Position numbers and translations under genes: made by a program. A stretch of 23,089 bases of DNA, from the NCBI GenBank assembly GCA_946184215.1, contig CAMHER010000007.1, positions 1 to 23,089 on the forward strand. The letters are read 5' to 3'. The notes beneath the pieces were generated by a model that did no database searches, had not been told where the DNA came from, and worked only from the letters and a program-made list of their open reading frames with translations. Shown piece after piece: positions 7,305 through 14,287 of this stretch (within the stretch, counting starts at the first letter, position 1; every line of letters starts with the position of its first letter). This DNA is from an uncultured Clostridia bacterium. GTDB lineage: Bacteria; Bacillota; Clostridia; Oscillospirales; Oscillospiraceae.

Positions 7305-7338
7305 CCCGGGGGAAGAAATCAGTTTGGAGGAAATGAAA

Positions 7339-8328
7339 ATGAAAAAGATCCTTTCTCTTATCTGCGCGCTGTGCCTGCTCTTCACGCTTGCCGCCTGCGG
7401 CCAGAGCGCACCCGCCTCTTCCGCCGCGCCGGCCGCGGCGCAGAGCGACAAGGTCTTCAACGTCGGCGTCTGCCAGCTGGTGCAGCACCCCGCGCTTGAC
7501 CTGGCCACCCAGGGCTTTTGCGACAAGCTGGGCGAGCTGCTGGGCGAGCGCGTGAACATCACCGTCCAGAACGGCGCGGGCGACCAGCCCAGCTGCGCCG
7601 TCATCGCAAGCCAGTTTGTTTCCGACGAGGTCGACCTCATCATGGCCAACGCCACGCCCGCGCTGATCGCCGCGGCCGGCGCCACGAACGAGATCCCCAT
7701 CCTCGGCACCTCGATCACGGCCTACGCCGCCGCCTTTGAGATCGACGAGTGGGAAGGCCGCAGCGTTGCGAAGAACGTCTCCGGCACCTCCGATCTCGCG
7801 CCGCTCGACGAGCAGGCCGCCATGCTGCACGACTTCTTCCCCGACGCCAAGACCGTGGGCATCCTCTACTGCAACGCCGAGGCCAACTCCCGCTTCCAGG
7901 TCGAGACCATCACCCCGCTGCTGGAGGCCTTCGGCTATACGGTGAAGAACTTTGAGTTCTCCGACTCCAACGACGTCGCCGCCGTCACGACCAGCGCCGT
8001 GGGCGAGTGCGACGTGCTCTACATCCCCACCGACAACACCGCCGCCTCCTGCGCCGAGGCGATCAACAACGTGGCCCTGCCGGCCGGCGTGCCGATCATC
8101 GCCGGCGAGGCCGGCCTCTGCTCCGGCTGCGGCGTGGCGACGCTCTCGATCGACTACTACGACATCGGCGTGAAGACAGCCGAGATGGCCTTTGAGATCC
8201 TGGTCAACGGCGCCGACGTTTCCGCCATGGAGATCGCCTACGCGCCCGTCTTCACCAAGATGTTCAACCCCGACATCTGCAAGACGCTCGGCATCGAGGT
8301 CCCCGACGACTTTGTGGCCGTCGGCTGA
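7339..8328 (+). CDS. ABC importer substrate-binding lipoprotein (TrpX-like)
   Basis: A 329-residue lipoprotein: signal peptide MKKILSLICALCLLFTLAAC with lipobox LAAC (Cys20 lipidated), a short Ser/Ala/Pro linker, then a two-lobe binding domain starting KVFNVGVCQLVQHPALDLATQGF. It continues with ATPALIAAAGATNEIPILGTS, TVGILYCNAEANSRFQVE and VPIIAGEAGLCSGCGVATLSIDYYDIG. This is the ABC_sub_bind (PF04392-type) family, which includes the TrpX tryptophan-binding protein of streptococci. The substrate is probably an aromatic amino acid, judged from the Tyr-rich leader and the downstream aromatic catabolic genes (inference). Two in-frame ATGs occur; the one at 7339 is preferred because GGAGG (7326-7330) is 8 nt away, against 2 nt for the ATG at 7333. 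Confidence 0.9.
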   Translation: MKKILSLICALCLLFTLAACGQSAPASSAAPAAAQSDKVFNVGVCQLVQHPALDLATQGFCDKLGELLGERVNITVQNGAGDQPSCAVIASQFVSDEVDLIMANATPALIAAAGATNEIPILGTSITAYAAAFEIDEWEGRSVAKNVSGTSDLAPLDEQAAMLHDFFPDAKTVGILYCNAEANSRFQVETITPLLEAFGYTVKNFEFSDSNDVAAVTTSAVGECDVLYIPTDNTAASCAEAINNVALPAGVPIIAGEAGLCSGCGVATLSIDYYDIGVKTAEMAFEILVNGADVSAMEIAYAPVFTKMFNPDICKTLGIEVPDDFVAVG

Positions 8329-8353
8329 CCGCGCGCTTCCCGCTGACTTTTTC

Positions 8354-8379
8354 GCCCCGGCGGGGAAACCCGCCGGGGC
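8354..8379 (+). other. Intercistronic GNRA-capped hairpin
   Basis: A perfect 11-bp G+C stem (8354-8364 with 8369-8379) is closed by a GAAA tetraloop, 26 bp after the lipoprotein stop. No T-run follows, so it is unlikely to stop transcription fully. Such structures after a binding-protein gene commonly protect the upstream mRNA from 3' exonucleases, giving more binding protein than permease; that role is inferred here. Confidence 0.6.
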
Positions 8380-8399
8380 ATACGACTGAGGTGTTTTCT

Positions 8400-9356
8400 T
8401 TGAGTGTTTCCGCATATTTTGCTTCGCTGAGCCTGCTCAAGCTGGTGAAAAACCTGCCGGGCGGCATCGCGCAGGGGCTGATCTGGGGCATCATGGCCCT
8501 GGGCATCTACATCACCTTCCGGCTGCTGGACGTGGCCGACCTGACGGTGGACGGCTCGTTCACCACGGGCGGCGCTGTCACGGTCGTGCTGATCCTGGCG
8601 GGCTGGCCCGCCTGGGCGGCGCTCGTCGTCGCCACGCTGGCCGGGCTGCTGGCAGGGCTCGTCACGGGCCTTTTGCACACCAAGCTCGGCATCCCCGCGA
8701 TCCTCGCCGGAATATTGACGCAGCTGGCGCTGTTCTCCGTCAACCTGCATATTATGGGCATGGCGGCGAACAAGGCGGTCAGCGTCGATAAATATTCTCT
8801 TGTGCTGTCGCTGCGCTATGTTCCTGCGGCCATCCTGACCGGCGCCATCATCGCGCTGGTGCTTGTCAGCGTGCTGTACTGGTACTTCGGCACCGAGCAG
8901 GGCTCGGCTATCCGCGCCACCGGCAACAACCCGGCCATGAGCCGGGCGCTCGGCATCAACATCGACAACATGAAGCTGCTGGGCCTTTCGCTGTCCAACG
9001 GCATCGTGGCGCTCTCCGGCGGGCTGATGGCCCAGTTCCAGGGTTTTGCCGACGTGAACATGGGCCGCGGCGCGATCGTCATCGGCCTTGCCGCCGTGAT
9101 CATCGGCGAGGTGGTCGGCGCCGCGCTGCTGGGCAAGCGGCGCAATTTCTACGGCACGCTCAGCTTTGTCGTGGTCGGCGGCGTGCTGTACTACCTGGTC
9201 ATCGTCGTGGTGCTGTGGCTCAAGCTCAACACCAACGACCTCAAGCTCTTCACCGCCGTGGTGGTGGGGCTGTTCCTGGCCGTGCCCTACCTGCGGGGTC
9301 AGAGAAAGAGCTCCTTCGCGCGGCTGAAAAAGAAAGGGGGCGGGGGGAATGCTTGA
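8400..9356 (+). CDS. ABC importer permease (TrpY-like)
   Basis: A hydrophobic protein of about 318 residues with 8-9 TM segments. It begins near LPGGIAQGLIWGIMALGIYITFRLLDVADLTVDGSF, the typical opening of the LivH/TrpY-like (BPD_transp_2) permeases that pair with ABC_sub_bind lipoproteins. The segment GSAIRATGNNPAMSRALGIN, in a cytoplasmic loop, is the conserved ATPase-contact (EAA-like) region of this family. Start choice: a TTG at 8400 has GAGGTG 6 nt upstream, whereas an in-frame GTG at 8391 overlaps that ribosome binding site and has none of its own. The last 8 nt overlap the ATPase gene, so the two are coupled. Confidence 0.88.
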   Translation: MSVSAYFASLSLLKLVKNLPGGIAQGLIWGIMALGIYITFRLLDVADLTVDGSFTTGGAVTVVLILAGWPAWAALVVATLAGLLAGLVTGLLHTKLGIPAILAGILTQLALFSVNLHIMGMAANKAVSVDKYSLVLSLRYVPAAILTGAIIALVLVSVLYWYFGTEQGSAIRATGNNPAMSRALGINIDNMKLLGLSLSNGIVALSGGLMAQFQGFADVNMGRGAIVIGLAAVIIGEVVGAALLGKRRNFYGTLSFVVVGGVLYYLVIVVVLWLKLNTNDLKLFTAVVVGLFLAVPYLRGQRKSSFARLKKKGGGGNA

Positions 9357-10149
9357 ACTGCAGCATGTTTCCAAGACCTTCAACCCCGGCACGATCAACG
9401 AGAAAAAGGCCCTGTCGGACTTAAGCCTGCATCTTGCGCCCGGCGATTTCGTCACCGTCATCGGCGGCAACGGCGCGGGCAAGTCCACGCTGTTGAACGC
9501 CGTGGCCGGCGTCTGGCCGGTCGACAGCGGCCGCATCCTGCTCGGCGGCGAGGACATCACCGCGCTGCCGGAGCACAGGCGCGCCGTGCACATCGGCCGC
9601 GTGTTCCAGGATCCGATGATGGGCACCGCGCCCAACATGCAGCTGGAGGAAAATCTGGCCCTCGCCCTGCGCCGCGGACAGAAGCGCGGCCTCAAGTGGG
9701 GCGTGACAAAGCTCGAGCGCGAGGACTATCGCGCGCTGCTCGCCGACCTCGGCCTGGGGCTTGAGGACCGGCTGACGGCAAAGGTGGGGCTGCTCTCGGG
9801 CGGTCAGCGCCAGGCGGTGACGCTGCTGATGGCGGCGCTGCGTCAGCCCAAGCTGCTGCTCCTGGACGAGCACACCGCGGCCCTCGACCCGGCCACCGCC
9901 GCCAAGGTGCTGGAGCTGTCCGACCGCATCGTCTCCGAGGCGCATCTGACGGCGCTGATGATCACCCACAACATGTCCGACGCGATCCGCCACGGCAACC
10001 GCCTGATCATGATGGACGAGGGACACATCATTCTGGACATTGCCGGCGAGGCAAAGAAAAAGCTGACCAAGCGCGAGCTGATCGACCGCTTTGCCCAGTC
10101 TGCCGGCTATGCGCTGGAGACCGACCAGACGCTTTTGAGCAAAGACTGA
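9349..10149 (+). CDS. ABC importer ATP-binding protein (TrpZ-like)
   Basis: A 266-residue nucleotide-binding subunit with Walker A GGNGAGKST (39-47), Q-loop in VFQDPMMG, signature LSGGQ (149-153), Walker B LLLLDE (D173, catalytic E174), D-loop ALDP and switch His in ITHNMSDA. Length and motifs are those of a full ABC ATPase of the LivF/TrpZ-like group. It powers import by the permease encoded just upstream, with which it overlaps by 8 nt. It is the last gene of the attenuator-controlled operon and is followed by a terminator. Confidence 0.93.
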   Translation: MLELQHVSKTFNPGTINEKKALSDLSLHLAPGDFVTVIGGNGAGKSTLLNAVAGVWPVDSGRILLGGEDITALPEHRRAVHIGRVFQDPMMGTAPNMQLEENLALALRRGQKRGLKWGVTKLEREDYRALLADLGLGLEDRLTAKVGLLSGGQRQAVTLLMAALRQPKLLLLDEHTAALDPATAAKVLELSDRIVSEAHLTALMITHNMSDAIRHGNRLIMMDEGHIILDIAGEAKKKLTKRELIDRFAQSAGYALETDQTLLSKD

Positions 10150-10157
10150 TAAAAGAA

Positions 10158-10190
10158 AAAAAGACAGGCCGCAAGGCCTGTCTTTTTTTT
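10158..10190. terminator. Bidirectional terminator after the importer operon
   Basis: The stem AAGACAGGCC (10161-10170), loop GCAA, GGCCTGTCTT (10175-10184) is extended by A-U pairs and followed by a T-run to 10190. The A-run at 10156-10162 gives a T-run on the other strand, so it also serves the converging membrane-protein gene ending at 10207. Confidence 0.92.
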
Positions 10191-10206
10191 GCCCGGGGGG
10201 CTGCGC

Positions 10207-11037
10207 TCAGCTCTCTGTTTGCCCGTTCTGCCTCCGCGGCTCGTCCGGCCGACGCACGGCGCGCGGCCGGGGAAGAGAAGCGGAGAGATCGACCCCCGTG
10301 AGCTGCCGGATGACCCAGAGGAAAAACAGCAGCACCAGCAGGGGGATCACGCAGGAGGTCACGATCATCACGGCAAGCGTTTCGACAAAGCGGTTGACGG
10401 CGTCCACAGCCTTGTCGGTCAGCGAGGCGGTGGTCTCGCTCAGCCGGTCGAGGATCGCCTGCACCGTGCCCTTGTCCTCCGCCGCGTCGGCAAGGGGCGC
10501 CGTCTCGTCCGTCAGCGTCTCGGCGGCCTGGATCGTGCCGTCGATGGATGCGCGGTAGGCGCCGTAGACCAGATCCGAGACCTTGAAGCTGAGAGGGATC
10601 AGCAGATACAGCGCCACGCCCACCGCCGTGAGCTTGAGCGCCAGGCGCCGGAAAAGAGCCGGATGGCGCCAGAGCGAGACGATCCCCAGCACGCACGCGC
10701 AGGGGATCAGCACCTTGAACACGCCCGCGCCGATGATCGAAAGCAGGTATTTTTCCGAATACAGCACGCAGAGGATCAAAAGGAAATATTCCGAAAAGTC
10801 GGCAAGCTTGCCCGCGATCGGCGTGGCGGTGTCGCCGGGAATGGCCGACACGCCGAACGACGCAAGAGACGCCGAGGCTGTCAGCTTCAGGACGTCCTCG
10901 GTCTTTTCGTCGATCACGGCGACGGTAGCGGCGTGGGTGTCCGGGGCGCTGGCCCGGTCGGCGAGAAAGAGAAAGGAGAACACGGCCAGCAGCACCAGCA
11001 CGGCCGAGAGCAGCAGCTTCTGCAGATTCTTTTCCAT
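10207..11037 (-). CDS. Polytopic membrane protein of unknown function
   Basis: A 276-residue membrane protein that I do not recognise. The ATG at 11035-11037 is chosen because AAGGAGG lies about 8 nt upstream; longer in-frame starts run into the preceding gene. Visible features are an N-terminal TM (LLLSAVLVLLAVFSFLFLAD), an extracytoplasmic stretch, and three TM segments (YFLLILCVLYSEKYLLSII, GVFKVLIPCACVLGIVSLW, LALKLTAVGVALYLLIPLSF). A roughly 70-residue amphipathic helical region then carries many Thr/Glu/Ala residues (AAETLTDETAPLADAAEDKG). A last TM (MIVTSCVIPLLVLLFFLWVI) is followed by an Arg/Pro-rich tail. It is 13 bp behind the DUF4230 gene, so the two form one operon and probably act at the membrane together. 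No function can be assigned from sequence. Confidence 0.82.
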   Translation of the reverse strand: MEKNLQKLLLSAVLVLLAVFSFLFLADRASAPDTHAATVAVIDEKTEDVLKLTASASLASFGVSAIPGDTATPIAGKLADFSEYFLLILCVLYSEKYLLSIIGAGVFKVLIPCACVLGIVSLWRHPALFRRLALKLTAVGVALYLLIPLSFKVSDLVYGAYRASIDGTIQAAETLTDETAPLADAAEDKGTVQAILDRLSETTASLTDKAVDAVNRFVETLAVMIVTSCVIPLLVLLFFLWVIRQLTGVDLSASLPRPRAVRRPDEPRRQNGQTES

Positions 11038-11050
11038 CGTTCTCCCCTCC

Positions 11051-11746
11051 TTATCCGAATGTGATCTCGACACGGTATTCCGCCAGGTCCACGAGCGGGC
11101 CGACGATGCCCCGCACCAGCGTGCGTGCGTTTTCCTCCGCGCGCGCGAGCACCCCGCGCTCGACGGCTTTTTCGCGCGCGGTCTGTTCTAATTCAATCAG
11201 GGAGCTGTTGAAATCCCCGACGCTCAGGCGGTTGCCCAGCCCCGCCTTTTCGGAGTACAGCACAAAGCTCTCCGGGTCGATGTCGACGTTTTGGATCGCG
11301 GCGGCGGGCAGCGTGACGCGGATCAGCTTTTCCGTCTCGTCCTTTTCCACCTTTGCCTGCGTGAGATCCACCCCCGCGGTCACCACGCCGTCATAGCCGG
11401 CAAGATAGCTCGACTCGGTGATGCCGAGATCGAGCTTCCACAGCTTCTTGATGCTGGAATAGTTCACGACCTCGGTAAAATAGTATTCCTCGGTGATGAG
11501 GATGCCCGCGTCGCGCAGGGACTCCTGCACCGTGTCGGCGGTGATCTCCTTTTCGACGGTGATGATCTTTTCCACCTCTTTTTCGCGGATCACCACCTCG
11601 GCCGAGGGCCGCGGCGTGACGGGCGGCAGCGCAGCACGCTTGTCCCTGCCCCGCAAGGCGTGAAGGGCGATCAGCACCACCGTCAGCGCGACCACCAGCA
11701 CGATCAGACCGATGAGCAGCTTTCTTTTTGTCTTTTCCGCAAGCAT
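11051..11746 (-). CDS. DUF4230 membrane-anchored protein
   Basis: A 231-residue protein. Basic N-terminus (MLAEKTKRK), TM helix (LLIGLIVLVVALTVVLIALHAL), a linker with charged repeats (VIREKEVEKIITVEKEI), then a beta-rich extracytoplasmic domain with the pattern ELxTxxYxYTxVVxYxxxxK...GYDGVVTAGVDL, which I recognise as the DUF4230 family. The conserved 'G.V.AGVDL' strand is at LAGYDGVVTAGVDLTQAKVE. The start with GGAGG 7 nt upstream is preferred over an upstream in-frame ATG. The family is widespread in Firmicutes and Bacteroidetes, and its function is undescribed as far as I know. It leads a two-gene operon with the polytopic membrane protein and is divergent from iorAB. Confidence 0.85.
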   Translation of the reverse strand: MLAEKTKRKLLIGLIVLVVALTVVLIALHALRGRDKRAALPPVTPRPSAEVVIREKEVEKIITVEKEITADTVQESLRDAGILITEEYYFTEVVNYSSIKKLWKLDLGITESSYLAGYDGVVTAGVDLTQAKVEKDETEKLIRVTLPAAAIQNVDIDPESFVLYSEKAGLGNRLSVGDFNSSLIELEQTAREKAVERGVLARAEENARTLVRGIVGPLVDLAEYRVEITFG

Positions 11747-11784
11747 GACGCTTCCTCCCCGAACAAACAAATCTCCATGATACT

Positions 11785-11813
11785 ATCGTATCACAGGTCT
11801 TGTTTTTCGACAA
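11785..11813 (-). promoter_or_regulatory. Promoter of the DUF4230 operon
   Basis: Minus strand: TTGTCG (11808-11813), 17-bp spacer, TACGAT (11785-11790). A perfect inverted repeat TGATAC-TATC-GTATCA (11778-11793) covers the -10 and could be an operator or simply a hairpin at the transcript start. Confidence 0.6.
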
Positions 11814-11828
11814 GAATTTCTATACAAT
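11800..11828 (+). promoter_or_regulatory. Promoter of iorAB
   Basis: TTGTTT (11800-11805), 17-bp spacer, TACAAT (11823-11828). Its -35 region overlaps the -35 of the divergent DUF4230 promoter. A short inverted repeat CTTGT/ACAAG (11799-11814) spans the overlap. Leader of about 45 nt with GAGGAGG at 11863-11869. Confidence 0.65.
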
Positions 11829-11881
11829 GGAAATATCCAGATCTTACCGGTTACAATATTTTGAGGAGGTAAAACCGTATC

Positions 11882-13636
11882 ATGGATAAGCATCTGCTCT
11901 CCGGCAACGAGGCGATTGCCCGCGGGGCGTACGAGGCGGGCGTCCGAGTCTGCTCCGCCTACCCCGGCACGCCCAGCACGGAGATCTTCGAAAACCTGCC
12001 GCAGTATAAGGACGCGCTGTACTGTGAATGGGCGCCCAACGAAAAGGTCGCCGTCGAGGTGGCCTACGGCGCGGCGATCGGCGGGGCGCGCAGCCTGTGC
12101 GCGATGAAGCATGTGGGGCTCAACGTCGCGGCCGATCCGCTGTTCACCGCCGCCTACAACGGCGTCAACCGCGGCTTTGTCATCGTCACGGCCGACGACC
12201 CGAGCATGCACTCTTCCCAGAACGAGCAGGACAACCGCTACTACGCCAGAAGCGCCAAGGTCGCGCTCATCGAGCCGAGCGACTCGCAGGAGTGCATCGA
12301 CTTTATGAAGGAGGCCTACCGCATTTCTGAGCGCTTCGATATGCCGGTCCTCTTCCGCACGACCACGAACATCTCCCATTCCAAGAGCCTCTGCACCTTC
12401 TCCGAGCGGGAGGAGGCCGAGCCCTTCGTCTATGAGCGCAACCAGCGCAAGTTCAACTGTGCGCCGGCCAACGCCTACCGCAACCACCCCAAGGTGGAGG
12501 CAAACCTGAAGGCGCTTGAGGAGTACGGCGAGACGTGCCCGATCAACAAGGTCGAGTACCGCGGCGGCAAGATCGGCGTGATCACGGCCTCTATTTCCTA
12601 CCAGATTGCCAAGGACGTCTTCCCGGAGGATACCTCCTTCCTGAAGCTTGGCCTGACATACCCGCTGCCGATGGGCCTGATCCGCGAATTTGCCTCAAAG
12701 GTCGAGACGCTCTACGTCATCGAAGAGCTCGAGGGCTTTATGGAGGATCAGATCAAGGCTGCCGGCATCCCCTGCATCGGCAAGGAAAAGGTCAGCCGGC
12801 TCTATGAGCTCAACCCCGAGCGCCTGCGCGAGATGCTCTTCGGCGTAAAGCCCCAGGTCAAAGCACTCCCCGTCAAGGCTGTGCCGCGTCCGCCGGTGCT
12901 CTGCCCCGGCTGCCCGCACCGCGGCTTCTTCTATACGATGTCAAAGGGCAAAAACTTTGTCATCGGCGGCGATATCGGCTGCTATACCCTCGGCGGCGCG
13001 GCGCCTCTGGGCGCGATGGACACCTGCGTGTGCATGGGCGGCGGCTTTTCCGTGGCCATGGGCCTGTCCAAGGCCTTCGCCGCCACGGGACAGCAAAAGA
13101 AGGTCTTCGGCGTTGTCGGCGACTCGACCTTCTTCCACTCCGGCATGACCGGCGCGGCCGAGATCCTCTACAACAAGGGCGCGGTCATCCCCGTCGTGCT
13201 GGACAATCACATCACCGGCATGACCGGCCACCAGGACAACCCCGGCTCCGGCTACACCCTGCAGGGCGAGATCGCCGCAGCCATTAAAATTGAGGATGTG
13301 CTGCACGCCTTCGGCTATGAAAACGTCATCATTGTCGATCCGCAGGACCTCACGGCCATGCAGAAGGCTGTGGACGATGCGCTCGCGTCCGAGGTGCCCG
13401 CGGCCATCATCTGCCGGCGGCCCTGCCTGCTGATCAAGCGTATCCCGCACGACATTGGCCTCTGTGAGGTCGACCGCGAGAAGTGCATCGGCTGCAAAAA
13501 GTGCCTGAAGGTCGGCTGCCCGGCTGTGATGATCCGGGACGGAAAGTCCTCGATCGACCCGGGACAGTGCGTGGGCTGCACGGTCTGCGCGCAGGTCTGC
13601 CCGGTGGGCGCGATTACGAGAAAGGAGAGCAAGTGA
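11882..13636 (+). CDS. iorA: Indolepyruvate:ferredoxin oxidoreductase, alpha subunit
   Basis: A 584-residue cytoplasmic TPP enzyme that oxidatively decarboxylates aryl-pyruvates (indolepyruvate, phenylpyruvate, 4-hydroxyphenylpyruvate) with CoA to aryl-acetyl-CoA, CO2 and reduced ferredoxin. Visible: an N-terminal pyrimidine-binding domain (LLSGNEAIARGAYEAGVRVC, SAYPGTPSTEI), the CPGCPHRG motif, and a TPP/Mg site (GDIGCYTLG ... GDSTFFHSGMTG ... LDNHITGMTGHQDNPG). The C-terminal two-[4Fe-4S] ferredoxin domain has C535xxC538xxC541xxxxC546P, the slightly long first cluster typical of IorA, and C563xxC566xxC569xxxC573P. The length is normal for the family. The ribosome binding site is strong, though 12 nt from ATG. 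The stop overlaps the iorB start by 1 nt (TGATG). Confidence 0.95.
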   Translation: MDKHLLSGNEAIARGAYEAGVRVCSAYPGTPSTEIFENLPQYKDALYCEWAPNEKVAVEVAYGAAIGGARSLCAMKHVGLNVAADPLFTAAYNGVNRGFVIVTADDPSMHSSQNEQDNRYYARSAKVALIEPSDSQECIDFMKEAYRISERFDMPVLFRTTTNISHSKSLCTFSEREEAEPFVYERNQRKFNCAPANAYRNHPKVEANLKALEEYGETCPINKVEYRGGKIGVITASISYQIAKDVFPEDTSFLKLGLTYPLPMGLIREFASKVETLYVIEELEGFMEDQIKAAGIPCIGKEKVSRLYELNPERLREMLFGVKPQVKALPVKAVPRPPVLCPGCPHRGFFYTMSKGKNFVIGGDIGCYTLGGAAPLGAMDTCVCMGGGFSVAMGLSKAFAATGQQKKVFGVVGDSTFFHSGMTGAAEILYNKGAVIPVVLDNHITGMTGHQDNPGSGYTLQGEIAAAIKIEDVLHAFGYENVIIVDPQDLTAMQKAVDDALASEVPAAIICRRPCLLIKRIPHDIGLCEVDREKCIGCKKCLKVGCPAVMIRDGKSSIDPGQCVGCTVCAQVCPVGAITRKESK

Positions 13637-14214
13637 TGGCGACAAAACATGCGATCCTCGTCGGCGTCGGCGGCCAGGGCGCGATCCTGACGGCCAAGGT
13701 CCTCGTCGGCGGGCTGATGAAGGCGGGCTATGACGTCAAAATGTCCGAGGTACACGGCATGAGCCAGCGGGGCGGCAGCGTCTCGACCCAGGTGCACTGG
13801 GGCGAGAAGGTCTACTCTCCGATCATCGGCAAAGGCGCGGCGGATATCCTCGTCGCCTTCGAGAAGATGGAGGCCGTGCGCTATGCCGACTTTCTGAAAC
13901 CGGACGGCGTCGCCGTCATCAACGACTTCGCCCAGGACTCCGCCACGACCGCGGCGGGGCTGGCCGAGTATCCCGAGGGCTGCCTTGAGGCGATGGAGGG
14001 AGCGTTCCGCTGCTACACGCTCAACGCCGCGAAAATCGCCGGGGAGCTGGGCAACAGCAAGTGCATGAACATCGTGCTCTTCGGCGCGATGACCCACGCC
14101 CTGGGGATGGACGAGATCGACTGGGAGGCGGTCATCCGCGAGACGGTGCCGCCGAAGTTCCTGGAGCTGAATCTCAAGGCCTACCGCGCGGGACGCGCCG
14201 CGGCGGAGAAATAA
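13636..14214 (+). CDS. iorB: Indolepyruvate:ferredoxin oxidoreductase, beta subunit
   Basis: A 192-residue gamma-type 2-oxoacid oxidoreductase subunit that pairs with IorA. Visible: the N-terminal glycine motif ILVGVGGQGAILTAKVLVGG, then SEVHGMSQRGGSVSTQVHWG, the conserved core of the POR/KOR gamma domain, and later AKIAGELGNSKCMNIVLFGAM. The start at 13636 is chosen because AAAGGAG lies 8 nt upstream and homologues begin with this 'MxxKxAILVGVGGQG' segment; the frame is open upstream inside iorA but that is not coding. The ORF ends inside a 12-bp tandem duplication and is followed by a strong terminator. Confidence 0.95.
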   Translation: MATKHAILVGVGGQGAILTAKVLVGGLMKAGYDVKMSEVHGMSQRGGSVSTQVHWGEKVYSPIIGKGAADILVAFEKMEAVRYADFLKPDGVAVINDFAQDSATTAAGLAEYPEGCLEAMEGAFRCYTLNAAKIAGELGNSKCMNIVLFGAMTHALGMDEIDWEAVIRETVPPKFLELNLKAYRAGRAAAEK

Positions 14215-14232
14215 TACCGAAAATAATACCGA
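14209..14232. repeat. 12-bp tandem duplication at the iorB stop
   Basis: AAATAATACCGA occurs twice back to back (14209-14220, 14221-14232); the iorB stop codon lies in the first copy. It is probably a slippage duplication without a role. Confidence 0.85.
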
Positions 14233-14235
14233 ACA

Positions 14236-14269
14236 AAAACGAGGGAAGCCCGGCGGCTTCCCTCGTTTT
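14236..14269. terminator. Bidirectional terminator between iorB and the PLP enzyme
   Basis: A perfect 15-bp stem (14236-14250 with 14255-14269, loop CGGC) with T-run TTTTCTTT on the plus strand and A-run (giving Ts on minus). It serves both converging genes. Confidence 0.92.
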
Positions 14270-14287
14270 CTTTGCCCAGGTACAGTA

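Noticed and set aside
7131..7338. T-box riboswitch ahead of the importer
   Set aside because: The region is short, the conserved T-box sequence was not seen, and a translated leader peptide with alternate hairpins explains it better.
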